64,000 nucleotides of DNA from Oidiodendron maius Zn (taxonomy: Eukaryota > Ascomycota > Leotiomycetes > Myxotrichaceae): the NCBI GenBank assembly GCA_000827325.1, contig KN832871.1:124001-188000 (forward strand), written 5' to 3'. The position numbers and the translations under genes are program-made. Below, one piece after another: positions 1 to 11,272 of the stretch; within the stretch, counting starts at the first letter, position 1, and every line of letters begins with the position of its first letter. The notes under the pieces were generated by a model that searched no databases, was not told the DNA's origin, and saw only the letters and a list, made by a program, of their open reading frames with translations.

Positions 1-420
1 AACTGCAATTACAACCAGATCTATCTGTTCCGGCGTTGGCGTGTATTTGTTCGAAAGGGTGAGTTTTATTAAGTATCATCCCTATTCTAGTATATGTAGA
101 CAAAGATCACAAAAATCAAGTCCCACGAGACGTGGTCGTAGTGATAGCGCAAAGCATTTTCACCAGACCCACGTCTCAGTCCGATACGCCGTCCCAGCAA
201 TGGCGTAGCAGCACTGTTGCTGTCGGAGGTCTTTGCCCCCGAATGAAAGCATATCTAAACGCTGAATGGGTATCATCGCTGCAAAATCAATGCAAAATCA
301 AAATTGCAAAGGCAAAATCAACAGAAGGTTGAGCTTCCCGCACGAAACAGTAATTGAACTCCTCCTCCTTAAACAACCTGTTGAAGATTTTCCACGTCAT
401 CACTATGTAGACCAGCTGGA
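1..420. other. Left-edge intergenic sequence
   Basis: This stretch lies downstream of the 3' end of the MFS permease. Open frames on both strands are short, overlapping and without recognisable protein character. I see no RNA gene or repeat in it. Confidence 0.5.
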
Positions 421-2376
421 CTACTTCCACCACCTCCTTTCGAAGCCCCTCTGTTGGAGCTCTCGCCTAGATGCACCGCCATCAGCATCTGGAATTGCAT
501 CGTCGAGGACTTTACCGCTAGGATTGTTCCCCACGATCTTGAGAAGGATAGTCATGACTACACTGCTAAGGATACTGACGCACAAAATACCGATCATGGT
601 CAAGTTGCTCTTTCGATACTGATGTGGGCCCGGTTGCGAGTCTGCAGGCCAGCCAGTATATAACGCATAGGTGGTCATGATGCTGCCGAGGTTACCAAGA
701 CCAGAGACGAGAGCCGACGCCGCAGCGACGCCTACTTCCCCATGCCGATGTTGGAAGATTTGGCCGGTCCAGGCCATGCAGATAGGTACCGTGGGGCCTA
801 GCCCAAAGCCAACCATGAGCAGCCCACCATAGCGGCTCCATGGTTGGGAGTACGGCGCAAATGTAGTGGTTAGGAGGCCTGCGATTTGAACGCAGACCGC
901 AAGCGAAAAGAACAAGGGGCGGTAGTTGTTAAGACGATCCGAGATAGGAGTGACAAGAAGAATAGCAATGAGGTCCATCTGGGAGTTGTTAATATATGTG
1001 ATGTTGTAGAGTAAGATATATAACTTACAATCCAGATAGGTGCAAACAGCAAGCTGAGAGTGGTCCCTGAAAAGTCCGGATTTATCCCTGAAATGATAAC
1101 CGTCCCATATAACTGTGTCCCGATGCCCACGCCAACGACTCCAAAGTACATCAATATCAGGGGCCACAGACGCCAGTCAGTAAGTACATGTCCAAGATCC
1201 CCGAGGCCCCATGGACGAGCGTGATAGACTCTAGTCAAGTCCCGATAATGAAGCTCTGCATCCTCACCCTTGAGAAGTGGCGGGCTAGCAGGCAACCACC
1301 TCATCAGTCCTTGACGAACTCTCGCCTCTCCAGGAGGAAGGGGCCGGTCAGGCAGCCACCAAAGCAGGACGACGCCGAGAACCACGGCCAAGACGCCATA
1401 TATTAGGAACATCCATTGGAAGCCTGCCAGACCTCGAACTCCATCCATCTGCTCAAATCCAGCTGAGACGAGTCCGACAACGGCTGCAGACACCTGCGCT
1501 GCGGTGAAGTACTGCCCGATCCGCTTGCCGGCGCGGTTCGCCGGATAGAGAATGGAAATGAAATATGCCATTCCAGGCCACATCCCCGCGATGACGAGAC
1601 CCAGCAGAAACCGCAAAAGACTAGATAGTAGTATTAGCGATCCCTGTTTTCAGTAAAGCCCAAAAGCTACAAATTCTAAGAAACCCACAGTAAACTCCAA
1701 GCAGCCTTGACCGCCGCGAAGCACGCCCCGATAATGCCCACCGCCAACACGATCCTCGACATCCACACGCGGGGACTCAACCTCGTCATAATCAGGTTCG
1801 ACGGGAAATCGAAGACCACGTAGGCGACGTAGAATAGGGCCAATGCGGTGGAGGTCTCCTTGGGGGTCAGGTGCAACACCTGCTCGAGATCGTGGCCGGC
1901 CGAGGAGTTCATGGTCTGCGCCAGGCCGACATTGGAGCGGATGGCTGAGCATAGGAAGTACAGGGTCCAAAAAGCTGTGGAATTGATAGCTTGTCAGTCT
2001 GAGGCTACAGTAGAAATGCCCTGGAAGAAAGAGTTGCAAACTTGAGGAGGGGGATTACACACGGGGGATGACACGACGATCGATTTTCCTGCAATTCATC
2101 AGCCGTGATTCTCTTAAGGAGGAAATATAAACACCGGGTGCCTTAAACTTACTTGTAAATTCTCTCAATCCGAGAGATATCCAGCTCTTCGATCCCAGCT
2201 TCCATATTCGAGCTCGTCGTGTGACCTTTCCGGCCCTCGTCGTCTTCGACACCAAAATTTGCTTCTTGTGCTTGGACGTCGACCATTCTGGCGGCGTTGC
2301 AATGGGAGCGCGTGCTACGAGCCAGATAGGACGAATTGGGTCCGTGGGATCTCTTCTCGGGGGCAGGAGAGTCCAA
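421..2376 (-). CDS. MFS permease, Dal5/anion:cation symporter type
   Basis: A twelve-helix major facilitator that should import a small organic anion or vitamin-like solute across the plasma membrane. Five exons splice to about 561 residues: 2376-2153, 2088-2063, 1974-1689, 1620-1029 and 978-421. The frame closes exactly with GT-AG introns. The N-terminus has the Dal5-family signature: a soluble tail, then a basic RRVIP stretch running into helix 1, then a segment ending NVGLAQTMN. The next helices include an FDFPSNLIMTRLSPRVW loop, which matches the conserved cytosolic loop 2-3 of allantoate, nicotinate and pantothenate permeases. The C-terminal tail is hydrophilic with a short Arg-rich end. 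The second exon is only 26 bases long. Family membership is secure. The substrate cannot be read from sequence, because this family has many paralogues with different substrates. The exon 3 donor (GTGGGT) is inferred from phase. Confidence 0.85.
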
Positions 2377-2880
2377 TTTTTGACCCAGTCCGTGAACAAT
2401 TTGAGTTTCTGGAGTTGGAGAAAAAGACTTCGTCTCAACAGCTCTTATGCCGAGGAACTTCTCTGGGCTCCGTTTTCGGCCCCACTATTGGCGAACGACA
2501 TGAGATTTATACAGCCTGCAAAACACTCTCCCACGATTATACAATATCCACAGAGCTGGACAAGTTGGATATTGGATATTATGTACATTTGAAAGAGGGA
2601 AGGTAAAAACAGTATATCATTTACGGGAATTGGATTATTGCTATATCAAAGGTTTGCTCATTACCCCGGATGCTCACCGAACGCCAACCCAAATCGCTCT
2701 CACCGACCGAGGTTTAACGCCGCAGTATATGCCTCCCCATAATCCTAATCGTAATCCTACAACACCGGATCCAGTAAATTCATATAAAACAACAGTGCAG
2801 AAGTAGTAAGACTAGGGGTACAGCTGGATCCGTTGCCAGCAGATCCGAGCTAGATACCTGGGGAAACGTCTAGGAAAAGC
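2377..2880. other. Intergenic, permease promoter and MAF1 3' side
   Basis: About 500 bases between the permease start and the MAF1 stop. It should hold the permease promoter and MAF1 3' UTR. I see no coding frame that continues a family, and no repeat. Confidence 0.5.
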
Positions 2881-3888
2881 TCAGTAGTCTATGTCCATAG
2901 ATGCGGCAATGTCCTCACTGACACCTCGCACTTGAGCCTTCCAGTCCTGGTCGTCTGACTCTTCGTCAACCTCGTCATCATAAGTATCACAAAAATCGCC
3001 GTCGAACATGGCGTCCGGGTCATCGGTCAGTTCATTGTCCCACATGGTATCCTCATCGTCATCTTCACCATTAGTAACGTTGTCGGCTTGCTCTCCCAGC
3101 CAGTATCTAGCGCGTTTATTCGCCCCCGAGGCAGAGCTGCCCATACCTCTCTTGACCATACCATGGCGTGGTCTGGGACTGTGGCCCAGGGCGGGAACGC
3201 CGCGAACGTAGAGGTACGCTACCCGCTTCCTGAGCTTGTTGAAGAAGAAATAGTTTAGGCTCCAGATGGATCCCTCCTCGCCATCAAACGGTTCATCTGG
3301 TGGGGCCCAGCAGTATACAGTACAATCTTTCAAAGTCATCTCCTTATCAACTAGGGACCACATGTGAGGACCCCATGCCTGACTCGCAACGGGTGGAGAT
3401 GCGGCCGTCACATAGCTTGTCTGCGGCGGGACATGAAGGGTCATACCTGAACTTGGCCTCAGATTGTAGAGGGTCGTGTCGATGGTGTTCATGACGGCCT
3501 TCAGACTCCGTTCTCGGCGAAAGTCCGTCGGACGAAGATTGTGTGAGAAATCATAGTCGGGGTGGCTGGCGTTAAGTGTTGCTATCAAGTACGCAAAGGT
3601 GCGCCGACTTGAGACCTGACTCAAGGGTCCAAAGGGGCTCGACCGAGAGAGGTTGAGCGACGAGGGCGCGGAGGAGTCATGCTGAGGCGGAGAGACGGAG
3701 GCTGACAATCGCAAGAGGGATTCGTACTGCGACTCCAGGGAGTTCTCGATATTGCGGTACAGCTTCTTGTCAGAGCCCGCTGCTTTCGTAGTGTACAGGT
3801 CGCAGCCTCCTATGACCTGGCAGTCGGGTGTGTGGAAGTTCAACGCGCTGGTGACGTCGTCGAAATCGCGAAGGGGGAGAAACTTCAT
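2881..3888 (-). CDS. MAF1: Maf1, RNA polymerase III repressor
   Basis: Maf1 is the conserved negative regulator of RNA polymerase III. It is dephosphorylated under stress or TOR inhibition, enters the nucleus and blocks tRNA and 5S transcription. The protein is a single exon of about 335 residues. It opens with the family N-terminus MKFLPLRDFDDVTSAL and a variable Ser-rich linker follows. The central box contains FAYLIATLNASHPDYDFS and an RPTDF segment, both characteristic. The C-terminal half has the WSLNYFFFNKLRKRVAYLY block and ends in a long Asp/Glu-rich tail, as in other fungal Maf1 proteins. I chose the ATG at 3888 because it matches the family start. An in-frame ATG 14 codons upstream would add an unrelated Arg/Pro-rich stretch. 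No intron is needed. Confidence 0.93.
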   Translation of the reverse strand: MKFLPLRDFDDVTSALNFHTPDCQVIGGCDLYTTKAAGSDKKLYRNIENSLESQYESLLRLSASVSPPQHDSSAPSSLNLSRSSPFGPLSQVSSRRTFAYLIATLNASHPDYDFSHNLRPTDFRRERSLKAVMNTIDTTLYNLRPSSGMTLHVPPQTSYVTAASPPVASQAWGPHMWSLVDKEMTLKDCTVYCWAPPDEPFDGEEGSIWSLNYFFFNKLRKRVAYLYVRGVPALGHSPRPRHGMVKRGMGSSASGANKRARYWLGEQADNVTNGEDDDEDTMWDNELTDDPDAMFDGDFCDTYDDEVDEESDDQDWKAQVRGVSEDIAASMDIDY

Positions 3889-5358
3889 CGTTGCGGTCCG
3901 GGGAGCTCCAGGCTCTCGGTTTGCTCTCAATCTATGCGATCAGGACTATGAGAAGATGAGGGGTTGAGAGTTATGATGCGGCGGTCGGATGGGGTGTAAG
4001 CGTGTGGCGACTGAGCCCGAGTGTCCTGGAAAGATTGCAGCCTTGCGGGAGATTCTTCAGACTCGGCGAACAGAAGGCCAGGAACTTCAATCCCTCGGAC
4101 TTTCACTTGGGGCGAGCAGAATTGGTCGACGTCTCGGAGACTGCAGAGGCAGCGCCGATAAAGGGAGCGCGAGGGGAAGTTGGCAGACCTGCTGAGGCGG
4201 AGATTCAAGAATGACCCTTCCTCGCGCTGGCTGCGGAGGACGAATCAAGGTTGTCTCTCAGCTAGACCGACGTCTAGCAGGTAGAGGGCATTGTGAGATT
4301 GCGACGAGAGGTATGTTTGAGGGGATAGAGAGGTTATGATGGGGAGGAAGGGAGAAGAAGTCGGAAGTTGGACGCGATGATGTGGTGAGGGGATGGGAGC
4401 TGGAGACGCAAGCACGCTAGTCCATATAAGGTTAGAGATAGATGGCCGAAAACGGGCAGGCCAGAAGCAGAACCAATACCAACGGGAATTGTTCCACGAG
4501 GCGAAGACGCAGATGCGAAGAGGTTCGGACAGGTCGGGACGCGGCGGATATCAGCGCGTGACGAAGAGATATACTTGGATATGGTCCATCGCATATAGAG
4601 TTGGAGGAGGGAAGAGACCTGATATCTGTTCCCGTGACTTGAACTCTGATCTGCCTGCTTGTCTTCCGCTCCGTCTTCATCTTTGCAGAGTTAGGAGTGC
4701 AAGTAGGCGTGCGCGGGGTGGGGAGGGAGCAGGTCTCCAATACCTAACTCAGCTTCTTCGACACTCTGCAATCGACATGAGGGTCTGCCATTATCAGTGA
4801 TCCACGAAGGCGAGAATGCAATGCAACAGCTGTTGGGGAACTCTTTCATTTGATAACCCTTAGTCTTTGCCCTATCGCTGACAAGACTCGCCCTCTTGCG
4901 GAGACTAGGAAGTGGCTTTTCGAATTCGGCCTAACGCTTCTGCTCTGCCCTTGCCGTCCATAACACGCCTGGTCATGCAAATGCTGAGATGAATGAGTAT
5001 CGTCCCCTCACAATGCCGGTTTTCACTGTCCCCTTGCGGAATCCGTTCCTGAAACACCGAGCCCATCTGCGATCTCATCCTATCAAGCCAGCTTGCGTCA
5101 GACTGTTGAGCATGGGCTCGTCCGCCTATAAGTATCAAGGATCTCTCGATTAGCAACAGACGCAATAAGTAGCACTCCTGAACCCATGACACATATATTT
5201 CCCTGCACCAATGAACCCAGGCCCCGACACTCGAAGGACATGTGCAAACATTTTCGTATGTTACATAATTTTCGTGACCTCTTCATCGACCTGGTGTAAG
5301 GGAAATTCTCGTCAGCGGGGAACAACTTTGGGGGAGCACCCCAGGTTGGTGTCTCCCT
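3889..5358. other. Intergenic, MAF1 promoter region
   Basis: About 1.5 kb between the MAF1 start and the last exon of the AP-1 sigma gene. Several overlapping open frames of 60-135 codons exist on both strands around 4000-4800, but none has family character and they shadow each other in G+C-rich DNA. It likely carries MAF1 5' UTR and promoter and the sigma 3' UTR. Confidence 0.5.
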
Positions 5359-6024
5359 TTAGACGCAGACGGCGGACTGCGCCAGCACATATAAAATCAA
5401 ACCAGACTAAGCGTGACTAACCTCAGTATCCTCTATCTGGTCCTGCGCCGATATGACCCTCAGGACATTCTTCTTACTGCTCTCCTGCATCTCCCCGGCC
5501 AGCAGGAGCTCATCCAGGATGAAGTAAGCCTTTTGGAAGTTGAAGATGATGTCCAGCTCGCACACGTTACCGTAGTACTTGTCCATCTGCTCGACGTAGC
5601 GGTGGACAATCTCGAGGGTGATGAGCTCGTTGTCGTCAGAATTGCAGCCGGCGATAAAAAAGAGGGAGGCGTATCGGCGATAGACTATCTTCGAATCTGG
5701 TTGGAGGTGTGGTCAGTCAGCGGTGTGCATTCGAGAGCATCAGAGGCAACGCGAACCTTTGTACTCCAAGAAATTGCACATCCGTGTCCTGCGAGCCAGC
5801 ACGAGCTGAGAAACATCTTTGATGATTTTCGCCTTCTCTTTAGGAGACAGTGTGGTGAACCACTTTGCCAGCCTCTGCAGTAAGTTTAGCATCACGGTGT
5901 GAGGGTGCAGAGGGTTGGGTAGCATACGACTTTGCCCTGCCGCGAGAGCAGGATAAGGTAGCTGGAGGAAGTCAGCGCGATGAGAGATACAATCCCATAG
6001 TCTGAGTACTCACTTAATAGGCAT
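5359..6024 (-). CDS. APS1: AP-1 clathrin adaptor sigma subunit
   Basis: The small sigma subunit of the AP-1 clathrin adaptor, which sorts cargo between trans-Golgi and endosomes. Five exons (6024-6014, 5961-5928, 5874-5757, 5696-5422, 5376-5359) give 151 residues, the usual family size. The start reads [14 protein letters not shown]. The longin-domain core follows, with [17 protein letters not shown] and CNFLEYK. Next come the stretch around [19 protein letters not shown] and the C-terminal [15 protein letters not shown]. This is near-identical to AP-1 rather than AP-2 or AP-3 sigma chains. The first exon is only 11 bases and the last 18 bases encode SAVCV and the stop. That last exon is the least certain part, because the fungal C-terminus is variable. 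Confidence 0.92.
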
Positions 6025-6380
6025 CCTGGCTGCCACAGAGAGACAGAGCTGTGAATGTAGGTGTTGGTGGCTGCAGCGGAATGGAATGAATGAAAGCGAA
6101 GCGAAAGATGGTGGCTAAATCTCGGGATGCCCCATGAGGTGAGGGGCTTCCAATCCCGTTCGGGGTGGCCTCTCAAATAATCTCATTGCATCTCCCTTCT
6201 TACTCTCGCGTCCTGCGCCAGCTCCCTTCGATCATGGTTTGTACATAAATAAATATCCCTTTAGTTTCGTTATATATACTCCCATCCCCCTTTATCTATC
6301 TTCCTTACCCCTCTCGCCCCGCCGAGCTTCGGGTGCAGGGTGTGCCGGTTCAGATCTGCTCGATCCCTCCGTCACAAACC

Positions 6381-7399
6381 ATGGCGCGATTAATACTGTC
6401 AACTTCGTAAGACAATCTGATTCGCTGGCACCCTCCAAAGCTCAACTACACTGTTGCTGACTGAGCCCTTTGATGTCCAGCAATATTGTAACCTCTGGTC
6501 CCTCCATAGTCAGAAAGCCGGGCGGAGACAGGTCGAATCTCGAGCTGACAAATTCTCTGCGCGCAAACTTTCAAGCCGCCCAACAGGATTACTCCCCTCC
6601 TCCCTCGGCCACGAATGGGAACGGCGCGAGCCCTGAGAATGGCCATGATGCCTCGTACCGACCGCCCTTCTCTGCCTGGACGGATGTTGTGGATTGCGAC
6701 TTCTACATCCCCAGGATCGACTGGTCCCTGTCGGGGCTGACCGAGGAGCGAAGCCAGTATGACATCACGGTGAAACTATTCTACCTACCCGGCGCAGACG
6801 TGGGGGGGAGAGCGCGATATACGAAGGATGCAGTGTCCTTGGTCCTGAAGGAGCTCGGGGTCCAGTCGATCGACCTACTCATCCTGTCGTTTCCGGGTAT
6901 GTCCTTCGAGGGCGACTGCGAGTTCGAAGCAGACAGGAAGAACTCGCAGCAGGGCAATGACGAAGAGGAGATCCAGTCCTGGCCGGTAGTCGAGGAGCTA
7001 TACCGGCAGGGCGTTGCGAAGAAGCTAGGGATCTCCGAATTTGGCAGCGAGAAGCTGGCAAGGTTCCTGGCACGGGTGAACGTGAGGCCGGAGGTTGACC
7101 AGATCAACGTCAAGGACTGCTGCAATGTCCCTCCCCCTCTCATCAAGCTTGCCAAAGCCGAGAACATCGAACTCTTGACCCATTTCGACTGCACGGACAT
7201 CCTGCCTAGTGGCACGTTGAGGGAGCTCTTGGGGCAAGGACCTCAAGGCGCCGGCGTGCTCGTGGAAGGCCAGGATGGCGTGGGCGGCCTGAGGGGAGAT
7301 CTAATACCACAGTGGGTGGTTAAGTATACAGCGGTGGTCCGAAACCGAGGCGTCATTGAGAACAAGGGGTATTTTGCGGCTGCCGAGCTGCGAGGGTGA
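6381..7399 (+). CDS. Glutamate-cysteine ligase regulatory subunit
   Basis: Orthologue of the GCLM-type modifier subunit, an aldo-keto-reductase-fold protein that raises the activity of glutamate-cysteine ligase, the first enzyme of glutathione synthesis in the cytosol. Exon 1 is 6381-6406 and exon 2 is 6481-7399, giving 314 residues. The short first exon encodes MARLILST. Joined to exon 2 it gives the conserved start ending STSNIVTSGPSIVRKPG. A start at the ATG of 6473 would miss this. Further AKR-like features are a VKLFYLPG strand, an IDLLILSFPG strand, the segment KKLGISEFGSEKLARFL and a QINVKDCCNVPP region. The AKR catalytic tetrad is not evident, consistent with a regulatory role. The yeast S. 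cerevisiae lacks this subunit while many filamentous fungi and fission yeast have it. Confidence 0.85.
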
Positions 7400-7588
7400 G
7401 CGATGAGTTTTCATGAGTTACTCTCCGGTTGCATATATAGGTTTCTTGTGCCAGGTCTGGGTGGGAACGTATACGGTTGGCTGATATTCAGCACTTGCAT
7501 GTGTCTTTGACCGTCTAGGAGTTTTTTTTGGCAATTAGATACAGACGCCGGCCTTTTCAAACCCCAATCCCAACGTTCGATGTTTATT

Positions 7589-8377
7589 TCAACCTAGCAT
7601 GCTCCGTTTCCTGCCTCGCATTCTGACCTCTTCCAACTTCTTCAAGACGATATTCGCCCCCTTAAAGCTCTTCTCATACGCTCCTAGTACCTCTGTAAAC
7701 AAGCTTTCCGCCTTCGAGTGCGTGCTCCCAAACGCCCGCTCCAGGACGTATAAATCCACGGCGCGGTCCTCGTCCTGCGTGCTCTGGCTCGCCAGCCCAA
7801 AATCAATCAGCACGATCTCCCCATCCAACATCCCCCCTCCATTAACGCCCTCCGCGGGCACCGGCCTCAGCATCAGATTGCTCGTCGTCAAATCCCCATG
7901 CACAACCCCAACCCCATGCATCCTCCCCACGGCACTGCCAATCCTCCTCATCAACCCCACCAACTTCCCATCCTCCACCCCCTGCGGCACCCCCTCCTGC
8001 GCCCTCCGCGACAGCCACTCATTCAACCGTATCCGCACGACCTCCCCGTCCACCCACTCGATCATCATCCACCCAGCGCCCTCGTCGAGCGCGTATACAC
8101 CCGGCACAGGGACGCCTTCTCGCCGGCACTTGGTCAGCACGCGCGCCTCAGACAGGATGCGGTGCTTAGTGAGCCGCAGGTCGAGCGTCGGGTGCCGGTA
8201 GGGTTTGGATGGCCGGTATTTCAGGGCGCAGGGCAGCGAGGGAAGGAGGTAGGTGCTGCGGAAGAGGAGGGCTTCAGCGCCTTGGGCGATCAGGATTGCG
8301 GGGACGGAGGGGCGTTGGAGGATGAGAGGGAGCGGGACAGGCGATGAGCTTTGGGAGAGACTTGTGTCCACCTCCAT
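7589..8377 (-). CDS. BUD32: Bud32, KEOPS complex kinase/ATPase
   Basis: Bud32 (PRPK) is the small atypical kinase of the EKC/KEOPS complex, which makes the tRNA t6A37 modification with Kae1 and also affects telomeres and transcription. The product has 262 residues, the family size. Visible motifs are a degenerate Gly-loop region QGAEALLFRS, the ATP lysine in CALKYRPSKPYRHPTLD, and RILSEARVLTKC for the C-helix. The catalytic loop is VVHGDLTTSNLML and the Mg-binding motif is IDFGLA. The C-terminus is RGRKRSMLG, which is diagnostic. The ATG at 8377 starts a Ser-rich leader of about 20 residues before the fold. The frame is open further upstream to 8701, but that extension has no family character. 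Confidence 0.92.
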   Translation of the reverse strand: MEVDTSLSQSSSPVPLPLILQRPSVPAILIAQGAEALLFRSTYLLPSLPCALKYRPSKPYRHPTLDLRLTKHRILSEARVLTKCRREGVPVPGVYALDEGAGWMMIEWVDGEVVRIRLNEWLSRRAQEGVPQGVEDGKLVGLMRRIGSAVGRMHGVGVVHGDLTTSNLMLRPVPAEGVNGGGMLDGEIVLIDFGLASQSTQDEDRAVDLYVLERAFGSTHSKAESLFTEVLGAYEKSFKGANIVLKKLEEVRMRGRKRSMLG

Positions 8378-8907
8378 TGCATTGGCGATATTGGATATGT
8401 GGTCTTCTGAGCGATGGAGAAGTGTTTTCAAGGGAAGAAATGTGGTGGTGGGGGATTTGGTGATGGCTTCACATTGAGAAATTTGGCGGGGTACGGGACC
8501 TGCGCTCGGGGAATCTGCAAGCCTTGATTTCATAATAGTGATATAAGTGAATATATCATGTACTCTAGTCAATACATCTATCCCTATCAATTCCCTTCCC
8601 TTCATGGCCTCTCTCCATCGTCTCTTGTCTCGTATCTGTCTCTCCCCCATATATAATTTTGGTTGTGAGTGAGAATGCGACTCTACGCTGTCCAACCCCA
8701 TTGGCCGTGCGCCAGATCTCGCATCTCGGCCCTGTCACACTCTCTGTCCTCCACATAACCAAGGAAGTACGTACCATGACCGACAGTACATGAAGTCATC
8801 CTGCCTCTTCCGCTCGCCCCATATCAAAACATTGCATTGCCGCGAGTCGCCATTCTCCTCCGGCTATGCGACAGCACCACCGGTAGCTCCTCCCGCCAGC
8901 TCAACTC
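8378..8907. other. Divergent promoter region, BUD32 / membrane protein
   Basis: About 530 bases between two divergent start codons. It must hold both promoters. Long pyrimidine-rich tracts occur near 8570-8770. No further gene is supported. Confidence 0.5.
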
Positions 8908-9636
8908 ATGGCCGACTCCTCTGACCTTCCCATCCTCACCATCCTCCTGCTCCTGACCGCCTGTCTGGTGTCAGTCTTCGTCCTCGGCCAGATTGCCACC
9001 ACCTACACCACGGCCTACCTGGCCGCACCCAGCGAGATCACGACCTTCATCGACGCCGTCGACTTCTCCATCCAGGAAAATGAGTCCTACGATCGCGATG
9101 TCGCCAAGGTGACGCGCCTGGAGGACAAGCTGAACATGGGTCGGCTGCTGCGCGAGATCCAGAAGTGCAGCGACGACCTGAGAGAGGATCTCAACCGGCT
9201 CCTCATCAACGAGGGCGGGACCACGCTGCGTTCAAGCCAGCGTCTGCTGTGGGCGGCGAAGCGGACGCGCCTGGAGGAGAGGGTGCGGCGGCTCGATCTG
9301 CTGCGCATGCGCTTCCTCGTCGTGTATATGGGTTTGATCGCGGCCAAGAGCACGACGGAGACGGTGCCAACGAGGGAGAAGGAGAGGGACCCGGAGAAGA
9401 GCGCGATGCCCAAGATGCAGATGCGGCCCAGCCTGCCTCTCGCCCTGAGTGAAGGCATAATGCGGAAACCTCCCTTGAGAAGACTCACCACGCAGGCAAT
9501 GGGTCACAATGATCATGTTGGCGGCGCCCAGAAGGCCGGATGGGCCGGCGTGGTTGCCGAATTGCAGAGATCCCCTCTGATGCACAAGAGGCATGCCTCC
9601 ATTGAAACATCTATGGCCAACCCGCGAACTGCCTGA
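8908..9636 (+). CDS. Unknown single-pass membrane protein
   Basis: I do not recognise this family. The single exon encodes 242 residues. Residues 7-30 form one strongly hydrophobic helix (LPILTILLLLTACLVSVFVL), which could be a signal anchor. After it comes a helical, charged region to about residue 145. That region contains LEDKLNMGRLLREIQKCSDD and heptad-like Leu spacing through RLEERVRRLDLLRMRFLVVY, so a short coiled coil is plausible. The last 90 residues are basic and low in hydrophobics, and look disordered. The ATG context and the clean, G+C-rich third positions support coding. It is divergent from BUD32. The location could be ER or plasma membrane; the sequence does not decide. Confidence 0.6.
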   Translation: MADSSDLPILTILLLLTACLVSVFVLGQIATTYTTAYLAAPSEITTFIDAVDFSIQENESYDRDVAKVTRLEDKLNMGRLLREIQKCSDDLREDLNRLLINEGGTTLRSSQRLLWAAKRTRLEERVRRLDLLRMRFLVVYMGLIAAKSTTETVPTREKERDPEKSAMPKMQMRPSLPLALSEGIMRKPPLRRLTTQAMGHNDHVGGAQKAGWAGVVAELQRSPLMHKRHASIETSMANPRTA

Positions 9637-11272
9637 ATTTTTCTTATCACGTTTGAATGACTGCCTTGAAGGCTACGACCCAGGACATACCGCCTGACTC
9701 TAAACATCATTTGATTCGGGCGCCAAGTCAGACAGAAAACTACGCCAATTCATCTAAGGAATCATGAACCCATTCACGACACCTAACGACCCCGCTCTTA
9801 ATGAAGCTACGAGACACAAGGAGAGAGGATGCCTCTCTGCCTTCCTTCCTCACCGGAAACGGAGCGCCATCATCCTCCCCACCACTCAACCCACGCACAT
9901 ACGGAACCTTACACATGAACATACACACAATATTGCCATTGTAGTACTACCATGCGGCCCTGGAGTTTCTCCCTGCCTATCCTATCTGCGCTCTGCGCTC
10001 TGCGTTTTAGAGATGAATTCTGTTGGGTTATAATTTCACGATACCCCCTGTTCGCGTTACCTCGGCGTCTCGATAATTTAATGCCCATCCATCTATAAAT
10101 ATATACACACCGATATACCATTTAATGCCGTCACGAAGACAAGAAAACCCGGGAAGACAAAAAACAAATAGCATAATCGTTTAAATGAAATTACACTCCA
10201 CCACCATCATGAGATCCTATCTGTTCCACGGACCGCTCTCGAACCCAAATATCGTTCCTGCCTGACCTGAGTTTCCTGAAATCCTCCCATCCCATGGCCC
10301 CCCGAACATCCCATGCGCCAACACGAGGACACATGGTAAAACATCGCCAGCGCACCACTTCGCCGTCGGCCTAATTTCTATCCCCCAATACCTCTCTCAC
10401 GCGACCCCTTACTGGTAGTTCAGGAAATTGGCATCGCCTCGCGTTTTGATGGTATGTTTTGTGTGGCGGCGGAGACGACCACGTGTCGTCTCCTCTAGAC
10501 CCCTACCAGGTCTGATACCGGTGGGTAGCAGCGAAAAGGGAAAGAGGGAAAGTGAGGAAGGAATAACTTTTAATGCAGTGGTGTATGCTTGCACATATCA
10601 GGATTAAGGGGTGACTGAATGGGGTCTAGAACTCTGGCGGGGGAAAAATGTACAAGTAGGGCGGATATTCTGGTAGATGGATATTTAAAATAACTTCCAT
10701 TCATAAACTTATACAATCGAAAGACCTAGTGCAATTTTCAGACGACAAGTGTTCATTCATGTACTCTTCTCATACGACCTACGAGGTAATCACACGAGAA
10801 GGGAACTCAATTGTTATAGTAAACAATCTTGATTTTCATTATCTTCGTTGGGGTTATTGCCTCCTGTACAAGCCATGCAAAAATGTCAAATAAAAAAATA
10901 ACCCCTTGTCGTGAAAAGGAATTCTTCTTCTCTTTTCCTAGGGGGGTATCTAATTCAGCGCGACAATATAAGACCGGGTTGATCTTAATCCTCAAGAGCA
11001 AACAAAGGGAAATTTTTTCCCATCCATCGCGAGACAAATATGATCCAGCACCATGTGGTATCTAATAAATTTAATTAGAGACAGTAGATCCAACTCAGAC
11101 ATGCAACAGGAGAGATGGTGTGTTAGTGGGTGGGTGAAATATGTTGTGGTATGATAAAACGACAGTTAGATGAAGAAATGTTCCAACTGTAAAAAGAAAC
11201 CCTTGTATTGGACATCGCATATAATCCACCAATGCGTGACATGAGTACGTAAATTGCCATCATTAAAAAGCT
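9637..11272. other. Convergent intergenic region
   Basis: About 1.6 kb between the 3' ends of two convergent genes. It becomes A+T-rich after 10600, with A-runs near 10895. Open frames are short and isolated. It probably holds two 3' UTRs. No repeat or RNA gene was seen. Confidence 0.5.

Noticed and set aside
10409-10594. Minus-strand frame ending RGDANFLNYQ, which looks like a real C-terminus
   Set aside because: I checked upstream minus-strand sequence and found no exon or splice site that extends it. Left out as unsupported.
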